From Paenibacillus ferrarius (GTDB taxonomy: Bacteria; Bacillota; Bacilli; Paenibacillales; NBRC-103111): a stretch of 64,000 nucleotides of DNA. The stretch lies in contig NZ_MBTG01000066.1 of NCBI RefSeq assembly GCF_002027705.1, positions 239,134-303,133 of the forward strand, in the 5' to 3' direction. Below the pieces are notes generated by a model that saw only the letters and a list, made by a program, of their open reading frames with translations, ran no database searches and had not been told where the DNA came from. Below are positions 26,112-34,065 of the stretch, piece by piece (the first letter of the stretch is position 1; each line of letters starts with the position of its first letter). A program made the translations under genes and the position numbers.

Positions 26112-26155
26112 AAAAAAGTCCGATGCGAAGGATTCGCACCGGACTTTTTGTTTTT
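26112..26155. terminator. Bidirectional terminator between yoaK-like gene and sulfate operon
   Basis: AAAAAGTCCGATGCGA and TCGCACCGGACTTTTT form a long stem with A and T tracts on both sides, serving the two convergent units. Confidence 0.85.
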
Positions 26156-26157
26156 AA

Positions 26158-27282
26158 TTATTTAGCTCCGCCTTCAGCTAGGATAGTTTCCCAGATTGCG
26201 CCTTTGCCATACAACTCTTTGTTTACTTTATCCCAACCGCCAAGGTATTCGATATTGAATAAACCGGCAGGTGTCGTATAGTTCTTCTCGTATTGTTTAG
26301 CGACTTCTGGAAGAACGGAGCGGAAGCCTTTATCGGCAAATACTTTTTGTGCATCAGGTGTGTACAAATAATCCAAGAAGCCTTGCGCTACTTCACGATT
26401 TCCATGCTTATCTACGTATTTATCAATAAGGGCAACAGGATTTTCAATCGAAGTTGTGTATTGTGGAATGACTTCCACATATTTTTTGCCGGATTGAATG
26501 CGAGCAACGAGCTCGTTTTCATAAGTAATGATGGCATCGCCTACGCCTTTATCGAAGGTTGTAAGGGAATCCGCACCGCTTTTGTCCAAGACTTTAATAT
26601 TTTTATAAATTTTGGACAGAAGATCCTTCGCAACCGCTGGGTCTTGTTTGCCAGCTGCTTCAGAAGTTTTCAAGCCAGCTCCGTACACGGCGTTAATATC
26701 CCATTTTGCGCCACCAGATGTGCTAGGGTTAGGGATCAGTACTTCTACGCCTGGTTTTGTCAAATCAGACCAGTCTTTAATGCCTTTAGGATTTCCTTCG
26801 CGAACGCCAATTGCGGCAATGGATCCTGTGATGAAGCCTTTGTATTTATTGTTTTTCCAGTCATGTGTGATTAAGCCTTTTTCAACGATCTTTTGGATAT
26901 CGCCTTCCAAGGAAAGAGGAGCAATATCAGCCTCGAAGCCTTGGATAATAGCCGTTGCTTGCGAGCCGGAAGCCACATAGGATTCTTGGAATTCTACAGT
27001 TTGACCGGTTTTCTTTTTCCAATCTTCTTTAAATTTAGGGATGATTTGATCTAAGGAGTCTTTAAGGATGGAATAAGCGCCAATCGTCAGGGTAACTTTA
27101 CCGCCATCTGCTTTAGGCGTCGTGCTTGCCGCGGCTGTTGCTGTAGCTGCTGTCGTAGCGGCTGCTGATGGAGCAGGTGAACTTGCCGTTTTGGTTCCGG
27201 TGCCTGAGCCGCAAGCGGTGAGTGCGATACTTGCTGTGAATAGGGTTGCCGTGATCAAGCCAAGCGATTTGAAATTTTTCAT
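26158..27282 (-). CDS. sbp: Sulfate/thiosulfate ABC transporter substrate-binding lipoprotein
   Basis: This is the extracytoplasmic sulfate-binding component. The signal peptide ends in the lipobox LTAC at about residue 24, followed by an Ala/Thr-rich linker. The mature domain is that of CysP/Sbp: VTLTIGAYSILKDSLDQIIPKF, then VASGSQATAIIQGFEADIAPLSLEGDI, then NPSTSGGAKWDINAVYG and LTTFDKGVGDAIITYENE. It is the last gene of cysT-cysW-cysA-sbp on the minus strand, 34 bp after cysA. It could equally be named cysP; thiosulfate versus sulfate preference cannot be told from sequence. Confidence 0.93.
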   Translation of the reverse strand: MKNFKSLGLITATLFTASIALTACGSGTGTKTASSPAPSAAATTAATATAAASTTPKADGGKVTLTIGAYSILKDSLDQIIPKFKEDWKKKTGQTVEFQESYVASGSQATAIIQGFEADIAPLSLEGDIQKIVEKGLITHDWKNNKYKGFITGSIAAIGVREGNPKGIKDWSDLTKPGVEVLIPNPSTSGGAKWDINAVYGAGLKTSEAAGKQDPAVAKDLLSKIYKNIKVLDKSGADSLTTFDKGVGDAIITYENELVARIQSGKKYVEVIPQYTTSIENPVALIDKYVDKHGNREVAQGFLDYLYTPDAQKVFADKGFRSVLPEVAKQYEKNYTTPAGLFNIEYLGGWDKVNKELYGKGAIWETILAEGGAK

Positions 27283-27316
27283 GGTTTTTTAACTCCCCTT
27301 CTAATTTGTATAGGTT

Positions 27317-28402
27317 TTATATAAAAACAGGCAGCGGATCTTGTTTGGCCTGATTTTCAATGACTTTGTTTTCGGTTTTCGTGAATACGGAAATGTGATG
27401 GATGAGGATGTTCACTTCATCACCGGTTTTATAAGTTTTTTCTTTAACCGATTGGTAGGCGAATAGCTTCAGCGCGCCGGTGTCAATCTCGAGATACCAA
27501 GAATCTCCGCGGAAATGTACATGTGTGACTTTCCCTTTTTCCCCGGCTGTAGCCAAATGGCTAACGTCGTGCGGACGCACTTCGATGGACTCAGGACGAA
27601 TCATGACATTCACATCAGGCAACCACTGGCCGTCTTGTTGAACTTCCTCTAAATAAGGGAAACCGATCAGCGGTGTGTAGGCTGGGACGATGTTGGATTC
27701 GCCAATGAAGGAAGCGACGAAAGAGGAAGCTGGCTTCGTATAGATTTCCCAAGGACTGCCTTGCTGTTCGATTTTCCCGCCTTGTACGAGAATGATTTCG
27801 TCAGCGACTTCAATGGCTTCATCTTGGTCATGGGTTACGAATAAGGTGGTTACTTTAAACTCATCAATGAGATTGCGCAGCCATAGTCGGAGTTCTTTGC
27901 GAATCTTGGCATCAATAGCCGCGAACGGCTCGTCGAGAAGGAGGAGCTGAGGCTCAGGGGCCAAGGCTCTGGCGAAAGCAACGCGTTGACGCTGCCCGCC
28001 AGAAAGCTGATGCGGATATTTGCGTTCGCTGCCGGAAAGTCCCATCAATTTCAGTAAAAAGGTGACTCGATCTTGAATGAAATCCTTTGGTTTTTTTAGA
28101 ACCTTCAAGCCGTATGCGACATTCTCAAATACAGTCATATGCTTGAAGAGGGCGTAGCTTTGGAAGACAAAGCCGATTCCGCGCTCTTGAACGGGCAAAT
28201 GGGTGGCTAATTTGCCATCAAAATAAATATCTCCTGCTGTTGGCGCTTCAAGTCCGGACAACATCCGTAGGATAGACGTTTTACCGCCGCCGCTGGGACC
28301 GATCAGACCGACAAGATGACCTTTGGTAATGCTGAAATTAACATCTTTGATGGCATGGAATTGACCGAAATGTTTATTTAAGTTTTTAACCTCGATGTGC
28401 AT
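27317..28402 (-). CDS. cysA: Sulfate/thiosulfate ABC transporter ATPase
   Basis: This 361-residue ATPase energises sulfate uptake. Walker A is GPSGGGKTS, the signature is LSGGQRQRVAFARAL and Walker B is LLLLDEPFAAID. The H-loop FVTHDQDEA follows, then a TOBE-like C-terminal domain with NVMIRPESIEVRPHD. The start is put at ATG 28402 because AAGGAGGAGC lies just upstream (28409-28418). A longer frame would overlap cysW and bury that site. It is third in the operon, 14 bp after cysW. Confidence 0.95.
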   Translation of the reverse strand: MHIEVKNLNKHFGQFHAIKDVNFSITKGHLVGLIGPSGGGKTSILRMLSGLEAPTAGDIYFDGKLATHLPVQERGIGFVFQSYALFKHMTVFENVAYGLKVLKKPKDFIQDRVTFLLKLMGLSGSERKYPHQLSGGQRQRVAFARALAPEPQLLLLDEPFAAIDAKIRKELRLWLRNLIDEFKVTTLFVTHDQDEAIEVADEIILVQGGKIEQQGSPWEIYTKPASSFVASFIGESNIVPAYTPLIGFPYLEEVQQDGQWLPDVNVMIRPESIEVRPHDVSHLATAGEKGKVTHVHFRGDSWYLEIDTGALKLFAYQSVKEKTYKTGDEVNILIHHISVFTKTENKVIENQAKQDPLPVFI

Positions 28403-28416
28403 AGGTATGCTCCTCC

Positions 28417-29223
28417 TTAATGATTCCGCAAATGCTCGCTTCTTCTTTTGAGCCATTCCAGGGTTAATAAAATAGAGATGGAGATAAGTCCCAAGACGAA
28501 AGCTAAACTATTGGCCGCAACCAGCTGAAACTGCTCGGCATCTTGATAGACGAGTGTTGTCGCCGTTTGTGTTTGATTAATAATATTACCGGACACAACG
28601 AGGATGGAGCCAAACTCACCAAGCGATCTAGCGACAGTTAAAATGAGACCGTATAGAACACCCCAGCGAATGCCTGGCCATGTAATCTGAATGAATGTGC
28701 GCCATGCGCCAGCGCCTAATGTTGCGGAAGCTTCTTCGGATTGTGTGCCGATCTCTTCCAGCAAAGGAACGACTTCTCGGACCATTAATGGAAAAGTGAT
28801 AAACATGGTCGCCAGCACCATACCGGGGATGGCATACACGATTTTCATGTTATGATCTTCCATGAAAGCGCCTAATGCTGTATTGGGACCAAATATTAAA
28901 ATCACCATTAAACCAACAATAATTGGAGATACAGCAAACGGTAAATCGATGATGGCATTGATGATTGGTTTTAACCAGCGTGCTATCCAAGTTCCACGAA
29001 CGATGGCTAAGGATACATAGACACCAACGATCGTATTTAGAATGGTGACAATGACAACGATAATAAGCGAGATTTTCAGAGCATGCAGAGCTTCAGGCCG
29101 CTTAAGAGAATCCCAAAAGGGTTGAAAGCCTTCCTCAAACGCGCCAAAGGTGATGCCAAGAAAAGGGAGTATGATCAGAAGCAAGATGACTAGAAATGAA
29201 ATGGTAATTAAGAGCTTTCTCAT
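28417..29223 (-). CDS. cysW: Sulfate ABC transporter permease CysW
   Basis: This 268-residue membrane permease has six predicted helices. It shows CysW features such as DLPFAVSPIIVGLMVILIFG, the EAA loop EEASATLGAGAWRTFIQITWPGIRWG, and ARSLGEFGSILVVSGNI. Its ATG overlaps the cysT stop (29220-29223, ATGA), so the two permeases are translationally coupled and should be made 1:1. It forms the membrane channel together with CysT. Confidence 0.95.
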   Translation of the reverse strand: MRKLLITISFLVILLLIILPFLGITFGAFEEGFQPFWDSLKRPEALHALKISLIIVVIVTILNTIVGVYVSLAIVRGTWIARWLKPIINAIIDLPFAVSPIIVGLMVILIFGPNTALGAFMEDHNMKIVYAIPGMVLATMFITFPLMVREVVPLLEEIGTQSEEASATLGAGAWRTFIQITWPGIRWGVLYGLILTVARSLGEFGSILVVSGNIINQTQTATTLVYQDAEQFQLVAANSLAFVLGLISISILLTLEWLKRRSEHLRNH

Positions 29224-30026
29224 GCCAGGCGCCCCTTTCCGCGAGTCAGTACATTAATGATCCATAGAATGAGGACCGACAATGTAAGGAGTACGATTGA
29301 AATGGCTGCTGCGCCTTCAGGATTGAAATTCTGTGTCTCGCCGTATATATAGACCGATGCAACCATTGTTTTTCCGGGCAAATTCCCGGATATCAAGGAG
29401 ATGGCGCCGAATTCGGCTAAAGATCTTGAGAATGCGAGCATACTGCCTGCGATGATGCCGGGGAAAATAGCTGGGAATACAATGCGTAGGAAGGTGTAGA
29501 ACTTCCCTGCGCCAAGAGTGAAGCTGGCTTGCTCTTCAGCAGGATCGAGCTGTTCCAGCAAGGGCTGAACGGTTCGAATCACGAAAGGGAATGTTACGAA
29601 GACTAGACCAATGATGATAGCTGTTTGATTGTACAGCAGCTTGATGCCAACATGATCGAGCCATACGCCTAACGGACTTGATGGTCCTAATAGGGTAAGA
29701 AACATCAACCCAGCGACTGAAGTTGGCAAGGAGAACGGGAGATCGACCATACTGTTCAAAATGCTTTTGCCGCGAAAGGTATACCTGACAAGGACATAAG
29801 CGATGATGGTACCAACAATTGCTTCAATAACAGTAGAGATAACACTCAGCTTAATCGTTAGTAAAATTGACTTCCAGGCTAGCGGACCAGTAACTTCTTT
29901 CCAAAACGGATCCCATCCTAATGAAAATCCTTTGACATAGATGGAACCTATTGGAATGAGAAGCAGTACAATCAGATAGCCAATAAGCACAGATCGAACC
30001 GTAGCTTTAAACACCTTATTTCCCAC
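29220..30026 (-). CDS. cysT: Sulfate ABC transporter permease CysT
   Basis: This permease of about 268 residues is first in the operon. Features are DLPFSLPTSVAGLMFLTLLG, the EAA loop EEQASFTLGAGKFYTFLRIVFPAIFPG and FSRSLAEFGAISLISGNLPGKT, typical of CysT/CysU. The start is taken as GTG 30026 because AGGTGG (complement of 30033-30038) is 6 nt upstream. An ATG at 30053 is in frame, but it has no ribosome site and adds nine non-conserved residues. The operon promoter is at 30080-30109. Confidence 0.93.
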   Translation of the reverse strand: MGNKVFKATVRSVLIGYLIVLLLIPIGSIYVKGFSLGWDPFWKEVTGPLAWKSILLTIKLSVISTVIEAIVGTIIAYVLVRYTFRGKSILNSMVDLPFSLPTSVAGLMFLTLLGPSSPLGVWLDHVGIKLLYNQTAIIIGLVFVTFPFVIRTVQPLLEQLDPAEEQASFTLGAGKFYTFLRIVFPAIFPGIIAGSMLAFSRSLAEFGAISLISGNLPGKTMVASVYIYGETQNFNPEGAAAISIVLLTLSVLILWIINVLTRGKGRLA

Positions 30027-30079
30027 ATTACACCACCTAAAAGTATTAATCATAGCGTTTTACTCGGAATAATAAATTG

Positions 30080-30109
30080 ACTATACCAGCCGATGGTCTT
30101 ATTTGTCAA
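30080..30109 (-). promoter_or_regulatory. Sigma-A-like promoter of the sulfate operon
   Basis: On the minus strand TTGACA (complement of 30104-30109) and TATAGT (complement of 30080-30085) are 18 bp apart, 54 bp before the cysT start. Regulation by a CymR-type repressor is plausible for such operons, but I could not identify its site with confidence. Confidence 0.6.
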
Positions 30110-30255
30110 TACAGTAATCTTGTTTTTTATACATGACTGCCCTGATTTTTTTGAAATTGGCTATGTATAGATGAAGCGATTCATTTATCCTTGCGAGGAG
30201 ATGTAGGCGGAAACCTAGATTTATGATGGAAAGTACTTTTTGGTAAAATTATCCG

Positions 30256-30284
30256 TTGACGTTATGAAAAAGCGGTGATAGTAT
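30256..30284 (+). promoter_or_regulatory. Sigma-A-like promoter of the sulfonate operon
   Basis: TTGACG (30256-30261) and TAGTAT (30279-30284) are 17 bp apart. Transcription starting near 30291 would give a leader of about 160 nt, which contains the attenuator described next. Confidence 0.55.
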
Positions 30285-30337
30285 AAGACTTAACTTATAT
30301 CCAAGTAAACGGGTATGAATTATAAAATTAAATAAAA

Positions 30338-30405
30338 GAGTCGACCGGACAACTGGAGACTCCCATTCTTACGGCCTATAAAGGGGTAAGAACTGGGAGT
30401 CTTTT
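30338..30405 (+). promoter_or_regulatory. Candidate transcription attenuator of the sulfonate operon
   Basis: A strong terminator hairpin (AGACTCCCA...TTCTTAC with GTAAGAA...TGGGAGTCT, 30357-30400, then TTTT) lies in the leader, 47 bp before the first gene. Upstream, GAGTC (30338-30342) and CCGG (30345-30348) can pair with CTGG (30353-30356) and GACTC (30358-30362). This uses the 5' arm of the terminator, so the two structures exclude each other. No T-box or S-box consensus is recognisable. The ligand or trans factor is unknown. Confidence 0.55.
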
Positions 30406-30451
30406 CGTTTTCTAACGCCACTTTACTTTATGAGAAGAAAGAGGGATCTGT

Positions 30452-31243
30452 ATGTTAGCAAATCGCACAGCATCATTAAGCGCCAGGTTTTGGGAGCCAT
30501 GGGTCATTCCGATTCTAGTGCTGCTCCTTTGGCAGATTCTTGGATTATCCGGCTGGTTGTCGGAGCGAATCTTACCAACACCATTGGAAGTTTTGAAAGC
30601 CTTGTATGGCGTGATTCAAGATGGAACGATTTTTGAATATGTAGCGGTAAGTACGAAGCGTGCGTTTCTGGGCTTTCTGATCGGAGGAAGCATTGCTTTT
30701 GTCATCGGCCTACTTAATGGAATTTTCCCGATAGCGGAGCGTTACATAGATTCTTCAGTCCAAATGGTTCGAACCATTCCGCACTTGGCGATGATACCGC
30801 TTGTGATCATGTGGTTCGGTATCGGAGAGACGTCCAAATTATTTCTTGTCTCCTTGGGCGTGGCGTTTCCGATCTATTTAAATACGTTTCACGGAATTCG
30901 TTCTGTTGACCCAGGCTTGGTAGAAATGGGCCGTGTATACGGACTCAAAGGGTTTTCATTGTTTACGAAAGTCATTCTGCCAGGAGCATTAGCCAATATC
31001 TTGCTCGGCATCCGATTCTCGCTAGGTATTATGTGGCTCAGCTTAATTGTGGCAGAAACGATTGCAGCGGATTCAGGCATCGGCTATATGGCAACACATG
31101 CCAGGGAGTTTATGCAAATGGATGTCGTTGTCCTCTGTGTCATTTTATATGCCTTATTAGGGAAATTATCTGATTTAGCAGCAAAATATTTCGAAAATCG
31201 TTGGTTGAAGTGGCATCACAATTATATTCAGAAAGCGAAATAA
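30452..31243 (+). CDS. ssuC: Sulfonate/taurine-type ABC transporter permease
   Basis: This 263-residue permease of the SsuC/TauC/NrtB type has six predicted helices. It shows LPTPLEVLKALYGVI near the N-terminus and VRTIPHLAMIPLVIMWFGIGETSKLFLVSLG, followed by the EAA region GRVYGLKGFSLFTKVILPGALANILLGIRFSLGIMWLSLIVAE. It is the first gene behind the attenuated leader and is followed after 13 bp by the ATPase gene. The substrate is probably an alkanesulfonate or taurine, judged from the family and the sulfur context. Confidence 0.9.
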   Translation: MLANRTASLSARFWEPWVIPILVLLLWQILGLSGWLSERILPTPLEVLKALYGVIQDGTIFEYVAVSTKRAFLGFLIGGSIAFVIGLLNGIFPIAERYIDSSVQMVRTIPHLAMIPLVIMWFGIGETSKLFLVSLGVAFPIYLNTFHGIRSVDPGLVEMGRVYGLKGFSLFTKVILPGALANILLGIRFSLGIMWLSLIVAETIAADSGIGYMATHAREFMQMDVVVLCVILYALLGKLSDLAAKYFENRWLKWHHNYIQKAK

Positions 31244-31256
31244 GGGGGAATGAGAG

Positions 31257-32030
31257 ATGAGCGACAAATCGGGAGGCGTCCAGCTGAATATACGCAACGT
31301 CAATAAAGCATTTGGTGCAACAAATGTATTGTCAGGTATTGATTTGACCATTAAGCAAGGAGAGTTCGTGGCGATTGTAGGGCGCAGCGGCTGCGGAAAA
31401 AGTACACTGCTGCGTTTGATAGCAGGGCTCGATGAAGCTTCAAGCGGAGCGATTTTGTTGGATGCGCAGTCGATTCAAGGTATTCATGAAGATACCAGAG
31501 TATTGTTTCAGGAGCATCGACTGCTGCCGTGGAAAAAGAATATTGACAACGTCAGAATTGGCGTTAAATCAGGAGATAAAGAAATTGCCTTCCGTGCCCT
31601 GCAGCAAGTTGGCTTGGAACACAAAAAGGATGATTGGCCGTCCGTGCTCTCCGGCGGTCAAAGACAGCGGGTGGCATTAGCAAGAGCGCTGGCCGGCAAT
31701 CCAAGGCTGTTGCTTCTGGATGAACCGTTAGGCGCATTGGATGCTTTGACCCGCATCGAAATGCAGCAGCTGATTGAGCAGCTGTGGCTTGAACAGCAAT
31801 TCACCGTACTGTTAGTTACACATGATGTGAGCGAGGCTGTTGCACTAGCGGATCGGGTTATCGTGATCGAGGATGGGAAAATAGGGCTGGATTTGAAGAT
31901 TTCACTCTCTCGTCCAAGAGAGCATGACAGCGGGTTTGCCTATTTCGAGAAGACGATATTAGACCGCTTGCTTGTGAAGAAGCCATATGAACAAGCTAGA
32001 ATCTCTGCCGTAGACGCATTTTCTATTTAA
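31257..32030 (+). CDS. ssuB: Sulfonate/taurine-type ABC transporter ATPase
   Basis: This 257-residue ATPase has Walker A GRSGCGKST, the Q-loop region VLFQEHRLLPWKKNIDNV, the signature LSGGQRQRVALARAL, Walker B LLLLDEPLGALD and the H-loop LVTHDVSEAVALADRV. The Q-loop wording (FQEHRLLPWK) is typical of the SsuB/TauB/NrtD group. GGGGGAATGAG lies before ATG 31257. It works with the permease upstream and the lipoprotein encoded three genes downstream. Confidence 0.92.
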   Translation: MSDKSGGVQLNIRNVNKAFGATNVLSGIDLTIKQGEFVAIVGRSGCGKSTLLRLIAGLDEASSGAILLDAQSIQGIHEDTRVLFQEHRLLPWKKNIDNVRIGVKSGDKEIAFRALQQVGLEHKKDDWPSVLSGGQRQRVALARALAGNPRLLLLDEPLGALDALTRIEMQQLIEQLWLEQQFTVLLVTHDVSEAVALADRVIVIEDGKIGLDLKISLSRPREHDSGFAYFEKTILDRLLVKKPYEQARISAVDAFSI

Positions 32031-32064
32031 AGGAAACGTTAACGTTACTAAGGAGGAAGTTAGG

Positions 32065-33678
32065 ATGACCCAATTCGAAGTTCAATTACAAGCTGATGTA
32101 CTCGTTATAGGCGGGGGGCCTTCCGGGGCATGGGCAGCAATCACCGCTGCCAAAGAAGGCGCCAAAGTTGTTTTGGTGGATAAAGGATATTGTGGAACAA
32201 GCGGGGCAACAGCACCATCGGGAACCGGCTTATGGTATGTAAATCCAACCGAGCATGAACGTGAGGAGGCCATGAAGAGCAGAGAGGCGCTTGGCGGCTA
32301 TTTGGCAGATCGTGGATGGATGAAGAGAGTTTTGGATCGGACGTATGCGAACACGAATCAAATCGCAGCTTGGGGCTATCCGTTCCCTTTGGATGAAACA
32401 GGGACTTCCCATCGGAAAAGCTTGCAAGGACCTGAATATATGAAATTGATGCGTAAGCAAGTGCAAAAAGCGGGCGTGCGAATTCTAGATCATAGCCCGG
32501 CACTGGAGCTGCTTGCCGACGAGCATGGTGTTGCCGGAGCCACTGGTATAAACAACCAAACCAAAGGAGCTTGGCGAGTTGATGCAGCCTCTGTAGTTAT
32601 TGCTACAGGAGGGTGTGCGTTCCTTAGCAAAGCGCTTGGAACCAATGTGTTGACGGGTGACGGCTATTTGTTAGCCGCTGAAGCGGGAGCGAATTTATCA
32701 GGGATGGAGTTCTCTACGGCTTATTCCTTAGCACCGGCATTCTCGCCCGTGACGAAATCAGCTTTCTATACATGGGCAACTTTCTATTATGAAGATGGCA
32801 GCGTTATTGAAGGGGCGGGATCGCAAAGAGGGCGTTCTGTGATTGCCAAGACACTGCTTACACAGCCTGTATATGCAAAGATTGACAAAGCGGATGAGGT
32901 TGTCAAAAAAGCGATGCGTCAAGCGCAGCCTAATTTCTTCTTATCGTTCGATCGTCTTGGGATTGATCCATTTACCCAAAAGTTCCCGGTAACTTTGCGT
33001 TTTGAAGGAACGGTAAGAGGGACTGGCGGCATTCATATCATTGACGAAACTTGTGCCACGGAAGTTGCGGGTCTCTATGCTGCAGGAGATGCTGCGACGA
33101 GGGAATTGATCTGTGGAGGCTTCACTGGAGGCGGCAGTCATAATGCGGCTTGGGCCATGTCCTCAGGGTATTTCTCAGGCGAAGCTGCCGCAAAATATGC
33201 GCAGAAGCTAGGCGTTGCAGCGGCAAATCGGAATGCCAAAGGATTATCAGAAGCAACCGGTGTTCCGAAGCAAGCGACGACCAGCTCGGATGCTGTGGAT
33301 ACGTATGAGGTCATTAAGGCGGTTCAGGCTGAAGTATTCCCCTATGATCGGAATTGGTTCCGCACTGGGGAAGGCATGGAGGACTCATTAGGGAGATTGG
33401 ATCGTCTTTGGAACGAATTGAAGCAAGGGGTTCAAGCAAGCGATGGGAATATCGTCCGTGTTCGCGAAGCGGCAGCCATGACAGCGACAGCGAGATGGAT
33501 GTTTACGAGCGGCTTGTTACGAACAGAAACCCGCGGCATGCACCGTCGGGAGGATTTTCCGAAAATCGATTTGAATCAGAAGTATCGCATTATTAGCGGT
33601 GGGTTGGATACGAGATGGGCAAAGCCATTGGTGGAACGATCGGAAGAAGCCAACATCTTAAGGGAGGCTGTTGTGTAA
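32065..33678 (+). CDS. FAD-dependent oxidoreductase, AprA/fumarate-reductase flavoprotein type
   Basis: This is a 537-residue flavoprotein. The Rossmann motif GGGPSGAWAAITAAKEGAKVVLVDK lies at about residues 14-40, with the substrate-face segment GTSGATAPSGTGLWYVNP. The C-terminal FAD site is AAGDAATRELICGGFTGGGSHNAAWAMSSGYFSGEAAA. The fold belongs to the succinate dehydrogenase/fumarate reductase/APS reductase alpha superfamily. The next gene, overlapping by 1 nt, encodes a two-cluster ferredoxin, recalling AprAB. Its place between sulfonate transporter genes suggests a role in handling the imported sulfur compound. No SsuD monooxygenase is present in the window. The reaction is not known. 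Confidence 0.8.
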   Translation: MTQFEVQLQADVLVIGGGPSGAWAAITAAKEGAKVVLVDKGYCGTSGATAPSGTGLWYVNPTEHEREEAMKSREALGGYLADRGWMKRVLDRTYANTNQIAAWGYPFPLDETGTSHRKSLQGPEYMKLMRKQVQKAGVRILDHSPALELLADEHGVAGATGINNQTKGAWRVDAASVVIATGGCAFLSKALGTNVLTGDGYLLAAEAGANLSGMEFSTAYSLAPAFSPVTKSAFYTWATFYYEDGSVIEGAGSQRGRSVIAKTLLTQPVYAKIDKADEVVKKAMRQAQPNFFLSFDRLGIDPFTQKFPVTLRFEGTVRGTGGIHIIDETCATEVAGLYAAGDAATRELICGGFTGGGSHNAAWAMSSGYFSGEAAAKYAQKLGVAAANRNAKGLSEATGVPKQATTSSDAVDTYEVIKAVQAEVFPYDRNWFRTGEGMEDSLGRLDRLWNELKQGVQASDGNIVRVREAAAMTATARWMFTSGLLRTETRGMHRREDFPKIDLNQKYRIISGGLDTRWAKPLVERSEEANILREAVV

Positions 33679-34016
33679 TGATTGAACTACTAAGCAAAGA
33701 CCGCTGCATAAGCTGCAATCAGTGCGTATCGGTGTGCCCGACGAATGTTTTCGAAGCCGTTGCGGGGGATATCCCCGTCATTGCCAGACAATCCGATTGC
33801 CAAAGCTGCTTTATGTGTGAACTTTATTGCCCGACGGATGCCCTTTACGTTTCGCCCGTCGCTGAACAGTCGGTTGCCGTTAGCGAAAACGAATTAGTTG
33901 AAGATGGCCTGCTCGGCAGCTACAAAGAGGATCTTGGCTGGGGCAGGGGCAGGAAATCTACAGCATCGTCGGACGGCTCCTATATTATTTTCCAACGGAT
34001 GCACGCATCCCATTAA
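33678..34016 (+). CDS. Two-[4Fe-4S] ferredoxin partner of the flavoprotein (AprB-like)
   Basis: This 112-residue iron-sulfur protein has two binding motifs, CISCNQCVSVCP (about residues 11-22) and CQSCFMCELYCP (about 42-53), each CxxCxxCxxxCP. A C-terminal extension of about 50 residues contains DLGWGRGR. ATG 33678 shares its A with the TAA stop of the flavoprotein gene, with AGGGAGG at 33661-33667, so the two are translationally coupled. It presumably passes electrons to or from the FAD subunit. The AprB-like label is based on arrangement and motif only. Confidence 0.85.
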   Translation: MIELLSKDRCISCNQCVSVCPTNVFEAVAGDIPVIARQSDCQSCFMCELYCPTDALYVSPVAEQSVAVSENELVEDGLLGSYKEDLGWGRGRKSTASSDGSYIIFQRMHASH

Positions 34017-34065
34017 TTAACAATCATTCATTCCATCTAAACATCATGCAGGGGGTCACAGACAT

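Noticed and set aside
30110..30451. S-box (SAM) riboswitch or T-box before the sulfur operons
   Set aside because: The conserved core sequences of these elements are not found; only an unclassified attenuator structure is present.
31432..31680. Frames overlapping the ABC ATPase and neighbouring transporter genes
   Set aside because: They are out-of-frame readings of conserved Walker and signature regions.
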